Below, one piece after another: positions 13,833 to 23,716 of a DNA stretch of 64,000 nt. The stretch is from Blastomyces gilchristii SLH14081. Taxonomy: Eukaryota; Ascomycota; Eurotiomycetes; Onygenales; Ajellomycetaceae. Below the pieces are notes generated by a model, which ran no database searches, was not told where the DNA came from, and worked only from the letters and a program-made list of their open reading frames with translations. The DNA lies in contig NW_003101672.1 in the NCBI RefSeq assembly GCF_000003855.2, forward strand, positions 705,483-769,482. Direction: 5' to 3'. The translations under genes were made by a program, and so were the position numbers. Numbering within the stretch: the first letter of the stretch is position 1; each line of letters opens with the position of its first letter.

Positions 13833-16695
13833 ATGACGGCCAGCACCAGAAATGGATCGCCGTCCCCGTCACCGGCTGCTCCTACAGCTGCGGAACAAGA
13901 ATCCAAAAGTATGACTACGACCCCCGCCAACCCGCCAGAGACGAAATCCCAAACAAACGGGAAAGGAAGTGGCACCGCTCAAAGTAGCCAAAAACCCGCC
14001 TCGACATCCGCCAATGCTAAGGACCCTCTCCGCCCAAGGAGGAAGAAGGCTAAAAGAGCTTGTTTTGCTTGTCAGAGGGCCCATCTGACCTGCGGTATGC
14101 TGATCTGTTTATCTCACCTTTGATTTGTTTCCCCCTTTTTCCCGTTTAACATCGCTTTCCCTTTTACCCTCTCCTCACTCCTACCTCTGTATACTACCGT
14201 GCGCTTTGTCCACATCTTAATGTTTTATCCATCCCATCCCGCTCCGCTGCCTATCGCACCATGAGGTAAATCCTAGTAAACTTGGTTGAAACCACCGTCT
14301 ACACCCAACTGTGCACATACGCGCAACCAATTTTTAATTAGCCACTCTAACATTGTTCACCTATTCCTAGAGAATTGTGGAAACTAACAACCCCAATTGA
14401 TTTACAGGCGATGAGAGACCTTGCCAACGATGTATCAAGCGCGGGCTCCAAGATGCTTGCCATGACGGGGTACGGAAAAAAGCCAAGTATCTACACGATG
14501 CGCCGAACGAAGCTCTCCTGCCCGGCATCCGAGGAAATTATTACAATCAGGCGAATACAACGAGAAATATCCCCAACCAACGGGGAAATGCCTCCAATTC
14601 AAACTCGAACAAAGTCTCACGCCAAAGCGTCTCCTCCGCCAATTTCTACACACCCCAGGCCGCCAGGAGCTACAATGTCTACGTCCAAGCCAAGTCTCAA
14701 CAAAGTCATGTACGCCCTGCAGTGATGCAGGACGCTTCGATGAATCCCAGTGTTTTCCATGCTCAATCGCCCTCATCGACACAGAATTTCGACCTGTCCT
14801 CGAATCCGCAAACTCAGAATCTCTCCTCAGCCATGTCTCAAACCGCGTCGTCTGTGTCTGGCCAGAATCAAGATCCCTTTGGTGCCGCATTTTTTGACCC
14901 CAGTCATCCAGCGCTGTTCAATTTCGATATAGCCAGCATGAATTTCGGCAATCGATATGGCGCTTTGGAATTCGGGATGCTAGGGCACATGGCTACAGGA
15001 GCAGGAGACACTCCACCCAGTGATTCAGCCACACAGCGTGGGTCCATTGGGCGGAGTTCTGGTACATTTACTGCTCAAAACTTTGGAGATAGCGCCAACA
15101 ACCAATCGCCCTTCCTGTTTGGTGATCCAGTACTCAATGACTGGAACCCAACGGGCCAAGGCCAGGCAAATCCGCGTAATATCTACAATCAGAACGCGGT
15201 CGCTGGCCAGATGGGTGAGCAGAACCCTCACGCTTTCGCTATCGAGAGCGCTCCGATGAATTTTGCCAGCCCGAGCTCGACAGAAAGCCCCCAGATGACG
15301 ACCACAACACCATTTGACGAAGCCAACGCCAACTTCTCCTCCCGAACAAACCTCATGCATCCAACAAACACTCCGCAACAATCCCGCATATCAACTCCGG
15401 GCCTCAAACATCAAGGCTTACACGTAGGCGTGAAGAGGCGATACCGTAGCCCTTCATCAATATACGAGAGCGTCAAGGAGCCATATTCATATACAAGCGG
15501 CTTCCACAGTCTCACGGCATTTATTCAACGGCGCTTCTCCCCCCAAAAGACCCTTCAGATCGCCAAAGCGCTCGCCTCGATCCGACCCTCCTTCATCGCC
15601 ACAACCAAAACCCTCAACCAAGACGACCTCATATTCATGGAGAAATGCTTCCAACGAACGCTGTGGGAATACGAAGACTTCATCAACGCCTGCGGTACGC
15701 CGACCATTGTCTGTCGCCGGACGGGTGAAATCGCCGCCGTGGGTAAGGAGTTCAGCATCCTTACCGGCTGGAAGAAGGAGGTCTTGCTGGGCAAGGAACC
15801 GAACCTAAATGTCAACACGGGCTCCTCGTTATCATCAGCGTCATCGGTAAGAGGTAGCAGCACATTTACCCCTCGAAACAATAACACCCATAATAGCATA
15901 GATCCTCACACAGGCATGCCCACCGTAGGCGGGGGTGGTGCAAGTGGACGTACGCAACCTGTCTTCCTCGCTGAGTTACTCGACGACGACAGCGTGATTG
16001 AGTTCTACGAGGATTTCGCGAAACTTGCCTTTGGCGATTCGCGCGGGAGCGTGATGACGACGTGCAAGTTGCTGAAGTATAAGACGAAGGAGGATAGTGC
16101 GGCACTGTTTCATGGGAAGGAGGAGACCCAGCAGGGTGGAGTGGATGGGAGCAGTGGTACCGGTACTACTACTAGTGGTGATGTCGCGACAACGACAGCA
16201 ACAGGCACGTCGACAAGCAACGGCGCCAATGCCAACACCAATGGGAACAATACTAATCCCAACGATCCATCCACCGCCGCTTCATCGTCAGCGTCATCGG
16301 GTTGCAGGGCCCGCAGCAATCACCTAGGCAAACGTGGGGGAAGAGGGGCATTGCCGGCGAAGCGGGGATGAATCAGCTAGGATTCCGTGATGGAAAGGTG
16401 GAGTGCAGTTACTGCTGGACGGTAAAGAGAGATGTATTTGATATACCCATGCTTATTGTTATGAATGTAAGTATCATGCGTTTTTTTTGAANNNNNNNNN
16501 NNNNNNNNNNNNNNNNNNNNNNNNNNNNNNNNNNNNNNNNNNNNNNNNNNNNNNNNNNNNNNNNNNNNNNNNNNNNNNNNNNNNNNNNNNNTTTTAGTCC
16601 CGCGTCCGCGGTGTTTTATTTTATTTTATTTTATTTTTCGTTTATTTGAAACTAACGTTTTGAATCCTGGTATATAGTTCCTACCCTGCATTTAA
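13833..16695 (+). CDS. acuK: AcuK/Ert1-type zinc-cluster activator of gluconeogenesis (one apparent frameshift)
   Basis: Nuclear Zn(II)2Cys6 transcription factor of the AcuK/Ert1/Rds2 family, which activates gluconeogenic genes such as PEP carboxykinase and fructose-1,6-bisphosphatase. Exons are 13833-14094, 14408-16466 and 16678-16695. The zinc cluster is split by intron 1: [12 protein letters not shown] before it, [17 protein letters not shown] after it, giving cysteines at residues 77, 80, 87, 93, 96 and 105. A basic stretch RPRRKKAKR precedes it. A PAS-like region (about residues 505-640, with [16 protein letters not shown]) is interrupted by a Ser/Thr/Asn/Gly-rich linker. The C-terminal signature [15 protein letters not shown] then FLPCI is completed by an 18-nt last exon. 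The reading frame breaks near 16300. One extra G in the GGG at 16299-16301 would join SSASSG to LQGPQQS and give about 779 residues. A hidden short intron is the alternative. Confidence 0.88.
16492..16591. other. Assembly gap (100 N) inside the last intron of acuK
   Basis: Exactly 100 N, the usual placeholder for a gap of unknown size. It lies between a T run and a (TTTTA)n tract (about 16614-16635), so low-complexity sequence probably stopped the assembly. The true length of this intron is therefore unknown. Confidence 0.97.
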
Positions 16696-17522
16696 TCAAC
16701 CAAGGCGCGAACGTCGGTCACATCAGTTTTAGCAATTAAATCACTTTCTTGTTCTGGCTCTGGCTGAGGGGTCAAAAAAGCAAGGGATGAAAAGTTTGGT
16801 ATTGGAAAAAAGATTTGGGGTAGTTTGTCATTATTGGGCCTTGGGATTTTGTTGTTTACTTGGTGACATGTTTTTTTCTTTCCTTACCTTCTTATGGAAG
16901 AAGTGAATGAGCTAGAATAAGGATTTTGATGTTTGATGAATGTTGCATGTATATATATCCCCAAATTCAGTATGGCTATGTTCGCAGGCATATCTGTTGA
17001 TCAGTATGCTGATGATGTATTTTCATGGACATGATAGCAATGAATGATTCGAGTGAGATTGTTGAATGATGATGAAGTGAATGCAATTTTTTATTTTATT
17101 TTATATTTTATTTTATTTTATTTTATTTAATTTATTTTGTTTTTCAAACAGCAGTAAGTGATGATTAGAAATATGGGGTTGAGGCTACTAACCTGATTAC
17201 GAAGAAAACAGGAAAAGAAAGAAACTAGAATAGATGAGTCTTGTCAATCAAGTCTATAGTTATATGTGCATGTAATGTTCTAGGTATGGTATCTATAGAC
17301 TATCTACTTCATCTATCTATTTGCGGCTGTTAAAACAATCACTATCAACAATGGAAGAAAATAATAATAATAAAAAAATAAAAAAAAACATCTTGAAGGA
17401 GAAATTGATCAAGGTATAAAGAATCAGGGCAAGAGCACAAAAAATGACATTCAAAGAAAGTCATCACTGCACACAATACACTTCAACATTCCCTCCTCCC
17501 TCCCCTTTCTACATTCCTCAAA
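16696..17522. other. Convergent intergenic spacer, acuK / riboflavin kinase
   Basis: Both neighbours end here, so the stretch should carry two 3' untranslated regions. It is AT-rich, with another (TTTTA)n tract near 17092-17130 and A-rich runs near 17361-17390. No gene is seen. Confidence 0.6.
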
Positions 17523-18703
17523 CTAAAACCCCCTCAACCAACCCCTCGCCTCCCTAACCCCCTTCGCTACACCACCACCATCACTGTCCCCTTCTCCACC
17601 AACAGCATCACCCTCCACATAACATAAATACCCCGGCCTCTCCAAACTCCTCTTCGCCACCTCGCAATCAATTCGGATATCCTCTACTAGCGCCTCGAGG
17701 CTGACATAGTCGTATTCTGGCCGGATGTAGCCCAGCACGAGCAGGTTTAGGCGCGTGCCGTAAAAATCGGGAATGCGGAAGAAGCGGTTTGGCTGGTCTG
17801 TGGAATTTGGCGATGGCGAAGATGGGGTGGTGCGGTGGGTGAATTGGGGGAGGAGGTGGATTTCCTGTGTGGAGCGGTGGGTGAGGTTAGATGGGAGAGG
17901 TTGTTGGCTTTTTGGTTGAATTTTTTTTAAAAAAAAATCATATTTTTGCCTTTTCTTATTTATTGCCCTTCTTTCTTTTCTTGTAGTAACATAGAGAGAT
18001 GGGATGGTCGTGAGGGAGCCAGGAGTATACAGGTGATGAAAACTAGAAAAGAGATATATAGATACATACCACAGACCGAACTGTATTCTTATAGAAGGGG
18101 TTGTACCCTATGCTCAGAACGCAGGGGAAGATATTTTGATTTTGATTTTCATTTTCAGAATTGGATTCTGTCGCTTGTGTCACGGCGGCACCGTTTGGTT
18201 GAATATTTTCGTCACTTCCCGCCTTATATTTGAATTTGGATGGGTCGAGCGCGGCGACGCCATAGTATACGCCCGACTCTACGTCTCCATAAGGGGAGAG
18301 GGAGTCTGGGGGGATGTTGGCGGTAGGAATGCCGAGCTAGTTAAGTCTTTTAGTATGTGATTATTCAATGGCGTAGCAGAGGGGAACCTTGGGGGGGGGG
18401 ACGGCTGGCGTGGTGGGCTTGATATTCCCCGTGCTTTACATGCGAAGACAATCTTCATGTAGCCATTTGTTTGTACAAAAGAAACTCCAAAATGGTATAA
18501 AGTGTCCATATAGCGGTATAGAAAGTGCATATAAGAAATATGCATCGACTATAAGGACTCATGTGCATCCTTAAAAGAGGCAGATCCCCGCCAATTCCTC
18601 ACTGGGCATCAGGGTAATATAAAATTGCTAGCCCATCAACAGGGCCACGACAAGGCAGCGAGCAGGGCCACGAATCAGATCAAACATGCATTTGAAGTTA
18701 CTT

Positions 18704-18754
<51 letters not shown>

Positions 18755-18875
18755 ATACCTCCTTACTCCCCCTCCCAAAGCCCTTGATGACTGGGCCGGA
18801 GAGTTTCATAGGATACGGCGCAGGAGGGCCGGAGTCGGGTCCTGCAACTGGATCCCTCGGACCAGCTGGACGCAT
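17523..18875 (-). CDS. FMN1: Riboflavin kinase
   Basis: Transfers phosphate from ATP to riboflavin to make FMN, the step before FAD synthesis. Three exons read on the minus strand: 18759-18875, 18070-18336 and 17523-17864, giving 241 residues, normal for a fungal riboflavin kinase. All junctions are GT-AG and keep frame. Exon 1 encodes [16 protein letters not shown] then [14 protein letters not shown]. It joins exon 2 at LGIPTANIP to complete the nucleotide-binding signature. Exon 2 ends in [15 protein letters not shown]. Exon 3 begins E-I-H, where the Glu matches the family's catalytic residue, and continues [19 protein letters not shown] and [18 protein letters not shown]. The last 30 residues are Gly-rich and poorly conserved. 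Intron 1 (18337-18758, 422 bp) holds a 49-nt homopolymer directly after the donor. No other function fits as well. Confidence 0.9.
18705..18753. repeat. A49 homopolymer in riboflavin kinase intron 1
   Basis: Forty-nine consecutive A on the plus strand, read as poly-T in the transcript, begin three or four bases after the donor GTATGT of intron 1. The tract is intronic, so length changes would not alter the protein. Confidence 0.95.
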
Positions 18876-19794
18876 ATCTTTTGCCTTTTCCTGGCGATTT
18901 GGTTTAAATGTTGTTACTGAGCTGAGGTATATGTATGCGCTATGCTTTGCTGTTTAGGCCTAAGCATGCAGCGCACAGTAGCTGGGCGGAGCTAGGAGAG
19001 GGGGTGGAAACAATTCGTGGGGGGGAGCCGGAGGGGCTAAAATTCGGCACTTTGGCGGGGATGATGGGGGAGCAGTCAGATCACAGTATAAATGCCACTG
19101 AAATGCTAAGGATTAATACGATGAGCAGCAAAGCGAGAAGCAAAGGGGTATTTTTAGTAGATATTGCTGGCTAAATATAAGAAGAGCTGGTGAGAGGTTC
19201 GTCGTGGGATAACTAAGGAAAGCGACAAGACGATGGCCGATGAGCAAGGGATGTCGGCAGTTTTGAAGTGTATCGGATGCGTATTAATACGGCATGTGTT
19301 AGGGTTTGCTATGGGTGAGGGGTGTATCATCATTACGACATAACACGGTATGTATTTTTTAGGTATAACGTCCTCCATCGCATGCAAGTAGATTCAAGTT
19401 AATCAGAGGTAGTCTGGATACACACATACCAGAAGCAAAACTAAATGTCTTGCGCAGTTCCTTAGCTATGACGAAGCTCTATGTCTAGAGTAGGACGCAA
19501 GGAACAAACCATGGATCGGTTTTGCATAGCAAATTCATTTTAATAGGAAATAAAATAGGAAAATTGAAAGAATCTTTATTATGTATGTTGATTCCATAGT
19601 TCCGCTCTTCCCTCTCTCAATAGTCTAGTCAGTCCTCCTAACAACCTGTGCGTCCCTGATGTATGCATGTATGTACAGTAAAAAACCAGCAAAAAAGTTC
19701 TACAGTAGACCATCCCTCCCAATTGACATTGAACCCCCCCCTTTCTTTCTTTCCCCGTTCCCCCTCAAAAAATCATATCAAAATTCCACCGCCT
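18876..19794. other. Promoter region of riboflavin kinase and 3' flank of the small cysteine-rich gene
   Basis: The region is upstream of the minus-strand FMN1 start (18875) and downstream of the stop of the next minus-strand gene (19795). Short open frames of at most 80 codons have no recognisable content. No other gene is seen. Confidence 0.6.
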
Positions 19795-20130
19795 TCAAGA
19801 AAGCGCCGCCGTGGTCCCTTCACCGGCGCGCGGGGGATACTCCTTCTCGCTGACTTTCGTTTTGGGCGTGCAGGTGCACCATTGGTCGGTGGGGATGGAG
19901 TCCATGACGCTGGAAATGTGCTGGCCGCAGCCTCGCCAGGTGGTCTTGGCTGTTTGGGTTCCGAGAGGTATTTGGTTAGCGGATTGGCGGACTGGCTGAT
20001 TGGAGGGGAAGGGGAATAGAGGAGAGGAGAGGGGAGGGGAGAAGAGGGGAGGAGAGGATGGAGTCTGTTTGTGGGTGTGTGTGAGGGTGCATTACTTACA
20101 GCAGACAGAGCAGATTGATTGCATGCACAT
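19795..20130 (-). CDS. Small conserved cysteine-rich protein (61 aa, two exons)
   Basis: A minus-strand gene too short for a long open frame. Exon 1 (20100-20130) encodes MCMQSICSVC plus the first base of the next codon. It ends at a perfect GTAAGT donor. Exon 2 (19795-19949) starts after CAAACAG and encodes TTWRGCGQHISSVMDSIP, then QWCTCTPKTK and a YPPRAGEG tail. The 150-bp intron keeps frame and the product is 61 residues. The order of a CxxC pair, a TTWxGCG block, VMDxIP and WCTC matches a small protein that I remember as widespread in filamentous fungi but without a known function. The paired cysteines could bind zinc; that is inference. There is no signal peptide or membrane segment, so it is probably intracellular. 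Confidence 0.8.
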
Positions 20131-21134
20131 CTTTGTTTGTGTTTGATGTCAAATTATGGTGTTTTGAATCTGTAGTTTGCTTCTATATAGTGGTTAGTTA
20201 CCAGCTCTTTGAAGGTCAATGAAGGTAGGAACAACTAATTTAACAACAGCCTGTCAAACTCACAATTGTGAAGTCAGATTGTGTAATGTTCTGCTACGCA
20301 AATATTGTATGTTCGCAGGGTTGATGCAAGGAAAGGGAAAAGATAGAAGAGAAGATGGTTATCAGAAGCCGGAAATATAGAGCACAATGTGGCGGGGCTC
20401 TGCCGGGGTCTAGCGGGGTTCATTGCCTACAATACATCCCCGAGATCCCCGCATCCCCGGCACCGGTTTAGCGGAGAGTTTACATAAATCCTGAGCTCAA
20501 ATTCGTATGTAGTGAAAATAATCTCTAAATCCATAGCTATATTATCCGGAAGAAAGTCCATTCAATTGCCCTCGAGGGCTCCGACGTTGTTGTGTTCTCG
20601 AGCTCTGATGATTTTTGTTGGAGGGGGAATTTACATCTGAAAGAGATGATGTCATATCTTATATCATGCTAACTTAACTTTAATAAACAGATATTTCTGT
20701 ACTCTGCATGCATTTGTTGTGTGGTCATACAGCAGAATATCGCCACAAGAATGTCTCGGGGAAAGAATTCATCACCATTTTTGAGAGGGAAAGTCACAAC
20801 ATAGAAAGGTGACAAACAATCCACATCCAAAATCAATCCCACATACACCTGAAAATTGCGGGGGACTCTCTGTGAATCCTAAAATGGAACAAAAGAAAGA
20901 AACATGCAAAATGGAGTTGAAAGAGATGATGTAGGATAATGAATGCATTGATGATATAAAACTCGTTCCGCCTCATCACAGGGAAAAAGACCATATTTCA
21001 ATTTCAGCTTTTTCCCCCATCCCACTCCACCGCGCGGTTCCCAAATCACATGCATGTGTTCATATCATTTATATCATTATCAAAAGCCCCATCCCACCCA
21101 CAGGCCGACACATGTACCGGCCGATCAAACTCAG
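20131..21134. other. Intergenic spacer
   Basis: Upstream sequence of the small cysteine-rich gene and 3' flank of the GPI-type protein gene, both on the minus strand. Only very short open frames occur. No repeats of note and no further gene seen. Confidence 0.6.
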
Positions 21135-21758
21135 TTACAAACCGCCAGCAACAAGCACCGCCGCAGCCACAACCCCTCCAATGACAGCAACGTACGATCT
21201 CTGTCCGGTTGCTGCAGGCATACCACCGGTACTCGACGGTGTCGTTGTCGTGGCCGTCGTCGTCACCGCAGCGCTTGATGATTCTCCACCCGTGGTTGTA
21301 GCAGCGCCCGTCGGTGCAGCGGTACCTGTATTTGTACTCGAGGGGTCACCACTGCCACCACTACTAATGGAAGCCATGACCGATGACACCTTCTGCGAAT
21401 AGTCAGTTGCGCTGAGCGGGATGAGGATGTGGTTCTCGCTGCATGTTGTTGGGTTGATGTCGACTCTGTCGGCTTGGCGGCGGTGGAGCGCTTCGTTGAT
21501 GACGATGATGTTGTCGTCGCTGTCGTCGATGCTTCTGCGTCTGATGGTGGAAGGGTCTATGCAGCAGATGCCGTGGGCGGTTGGTTTGCCATTGCCGCCG
21601 GAGGTGAGGCCGCCGAATAGGGAGCCCGGACAGCAGATGTTGATCTCATTGGTGCTGATGCAGCTGGCGGCAGATGTCAGGGTTGTGTAGAGGGCGGTGA
21701 AGAGGAGGAGGAGATGGGGGAGGTTGAGATAGAGGCGGAGAGACCTAAGGGAGGGCAT
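21135..21758 (-). CDS. Secreted, probably GPI-anchored Ser/Thr-rich protein
   Basis: An intronless gene of 207 residues. The first 30 residues form a signal peptide (basic start, then LLLLFTALYTTLTSAAS). A cysteine-rich N-terminal domain (about residues 33-106) has CISTNEINICCPGS, GICCIDPS and a later TTC; I do not recognise a named family. Residues about 130-180 are Ser/Thr/Gly/Ala-rich, as in O-glycosylated cell-wall stalks. The C-terminus is hydrophobic (VAVIGGVVAAAVLVAGGL) and follows small residues, as expected of a GPI attachment signal. A single-pass membrane protein is the alternative. A dibasic run (IRRRS, then HRRQ) could be a Kex2-type processing site. The likely location is plasma membrane or cell wall. 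Function unknown. Confidence 0.75.
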   Translation of the reverse strand: MPSLRSLRLYLNLPHLLLLFTALYTTLTSAASCISTNEINICCPGSLFGGLTSGGNGKPTAHGICCIDPSTIRRRSIDDSDDNIIVINEALHRRQADRVDINPTTCSENHILIPLSATDYSQKVSSVMASISSGGSGDPSSTNTGTAAPTGAATTTGGESSSAAVTTTATTTTPSSTGGMPAATGQRSYVAVIGGVVAAAVLVAGGL

Positions 21759-23051
21759 TGGTATAGTTATGTTTCAGTGCTTTGGTGCAGCTGGTAAGAT
21801 TGGATCTAAAGGGTCTTTCTTCTTGTCTTCTTCAGCCGCAACGTGAGTTAAAGGTAAGTAAGTCACTTGTATGTATGTTTGCGGGACAGCCCAAGCATTC
21901 TCGCATATATACGCAGAGAAAAGACGTAACTAGGTCCCATTAAATGCAAGGTAAATAAATAACGGTAGATCCTAGAGGAGACAAAGGGCAAAAATGGGAA
22001 AAAGGCATCCGTCGATGCTCGTCGCTCGACCGTCTCTTTATATAGCAAGTTACATGTAAGAAAAGGGAAAAGGGCTGCAGACATATCTCGTCTCCAACAG
22101 CCAACGCCAGGCCGAAGTAAAATGAAGGTTACTTCTCCAACATTGGCAGCCAGCAAGTCACATAAACCCTGTCTGTCTATTTATCAACTCCAATAATAGG
22201 TAAGGGGGCTTGCTTAAATATTTACTTCCTTCGCAAGCGAAACAGTGTAACCAAAACCACACCACCCAGTCTTAAAATATAACAATTTCCGGCCTCTCTC
22301 TGTCCTTCCTTTTGTTTTCCACTGTGCGATGTTTCCCACCGACCCTGGCCTGGAACAGGGCCATAAAACAACATCCGTCACATTCAGCCTCTGCAAAACG
22401 TGTTCCCTGTAGCAGCCCAAGTTCCCATGTGCCACACATTCCACCAACGACCAGCCGCCACCCAGCCATATTTCTCATCAGGCTGTTCCTTGTCTCATTT
22501 GCTCTCGTCTTGTCTCGACTCGAAAGCCGCGTCCACCCACGGAGAGTTTTCACATGGCCGGTTGGCAGTTAAAAGGAGGGAGGGAGTGTGGGAAGAGAGG
22601 GACGTACAAGGGCCAACCAACCCCTCCAACTCCCACAAACACCCACCACACTCCAACCCCAGCTCCTCTAAATCGAATGCCTATGAAGACTGGGGAATGC
22701 AATTAACAATGATTAGCATCTGGCCTCCCAGAATGCTGTCGGTGGCTCAGACTGACAGCACAGAGAAGAGGCTTTTTGACTTGCCTCACGTAACATCTAA
22801 ACACCTGGAAGAAAATCAGAGGGCCCCATCTCACTCTCTTGGCATCATAGATAATATCGAAACCTGGACAGGAAGGAAAGATATGATACGTATCGTTTTA
22901 CATTATTATTATTCTTATTATTGCCGTTGTTCTCGTTGTTACTTCCCTCATTGGCATTTATAAAAGAACTACCGTCCATTCATGTCTTGCCTGTCTGCAT
23001 GATCAAGGACCTAACTCCACCATCAAAGCAACGAAGCGAAACGATCACAGG

Positions 23052-23094
<43 letters not shown>

Positions 23095-23716
23095 TGAGTG
23101 AAATATTTAGGAGTAAAAGCTGACTAGCAAGATAGCGAGAGAGAGGGGGAGAACGAGAGAGAGAGCGGCGGTCAAGCATGATTGCTGTAGACATGGCCGC
23201 CCCGGGGGGAGGGGGCCCATCGATCGAATCGGCCCATCTATGTATGTATTCTATTTACAGGAAGCGGTGGTGGCAACTCCCCGCCATGAGGCTAAACGAT
23301 AAACAGTCTAGATACAGATGCTGTGTGTGTGTATAAATATGTGTTGAAGGATTGGGGAGGTATGGCGGAGCAGGGTCCAATAAAAAGTAGGCGCAGATAG
23401 GTTCGTGTGGAAACCATCAAATTCATCCCTTTTTCTGGTTCTTTGTAATTGTCGTCGTCGTCGTCTGTCAGAATGGGGGAAAAAAATATTCGAAAACAAG
23501 CCATCCCCTTCCCTTTTGGTTATGTTTTCGCTTCTGGTCTTTTCTGTCTACTCTCCATTAGTTTGAGAGAGTACCATCTCTCGAAAAACGCCGTTGCAAT
23601 GGGGTTTATCCCACCAAAAAGAAAGAGAACAAAAGAAAAAAGAAAACCTTAGATCAGACAGGGACACAAGACCGATACACCAAAAATTGCACAGAAGCGA
23701 AACGACACCTCCAAGC
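21759..23716. other. Intergenic spacer with A41 tract
   Basis: Promoter of the GPI-type gene and 3' flank of the CSC1-like gene. A 187-codon plus-strand frame (22400-22963) lies here but has no domain or conserved look, and I do not call it. An A41 homopolymer occupies 23052-23092. Purine-rich GAGA repeats follow at about 23130-23165. Confidence 0.55.

Noticed and set aside
22400..22963. 187-codon plus-strand frame
   Set aside because: No domain, no signal, ends in low-complexity YYYSYYC text, and lies in the flank between two minus-strand genes.
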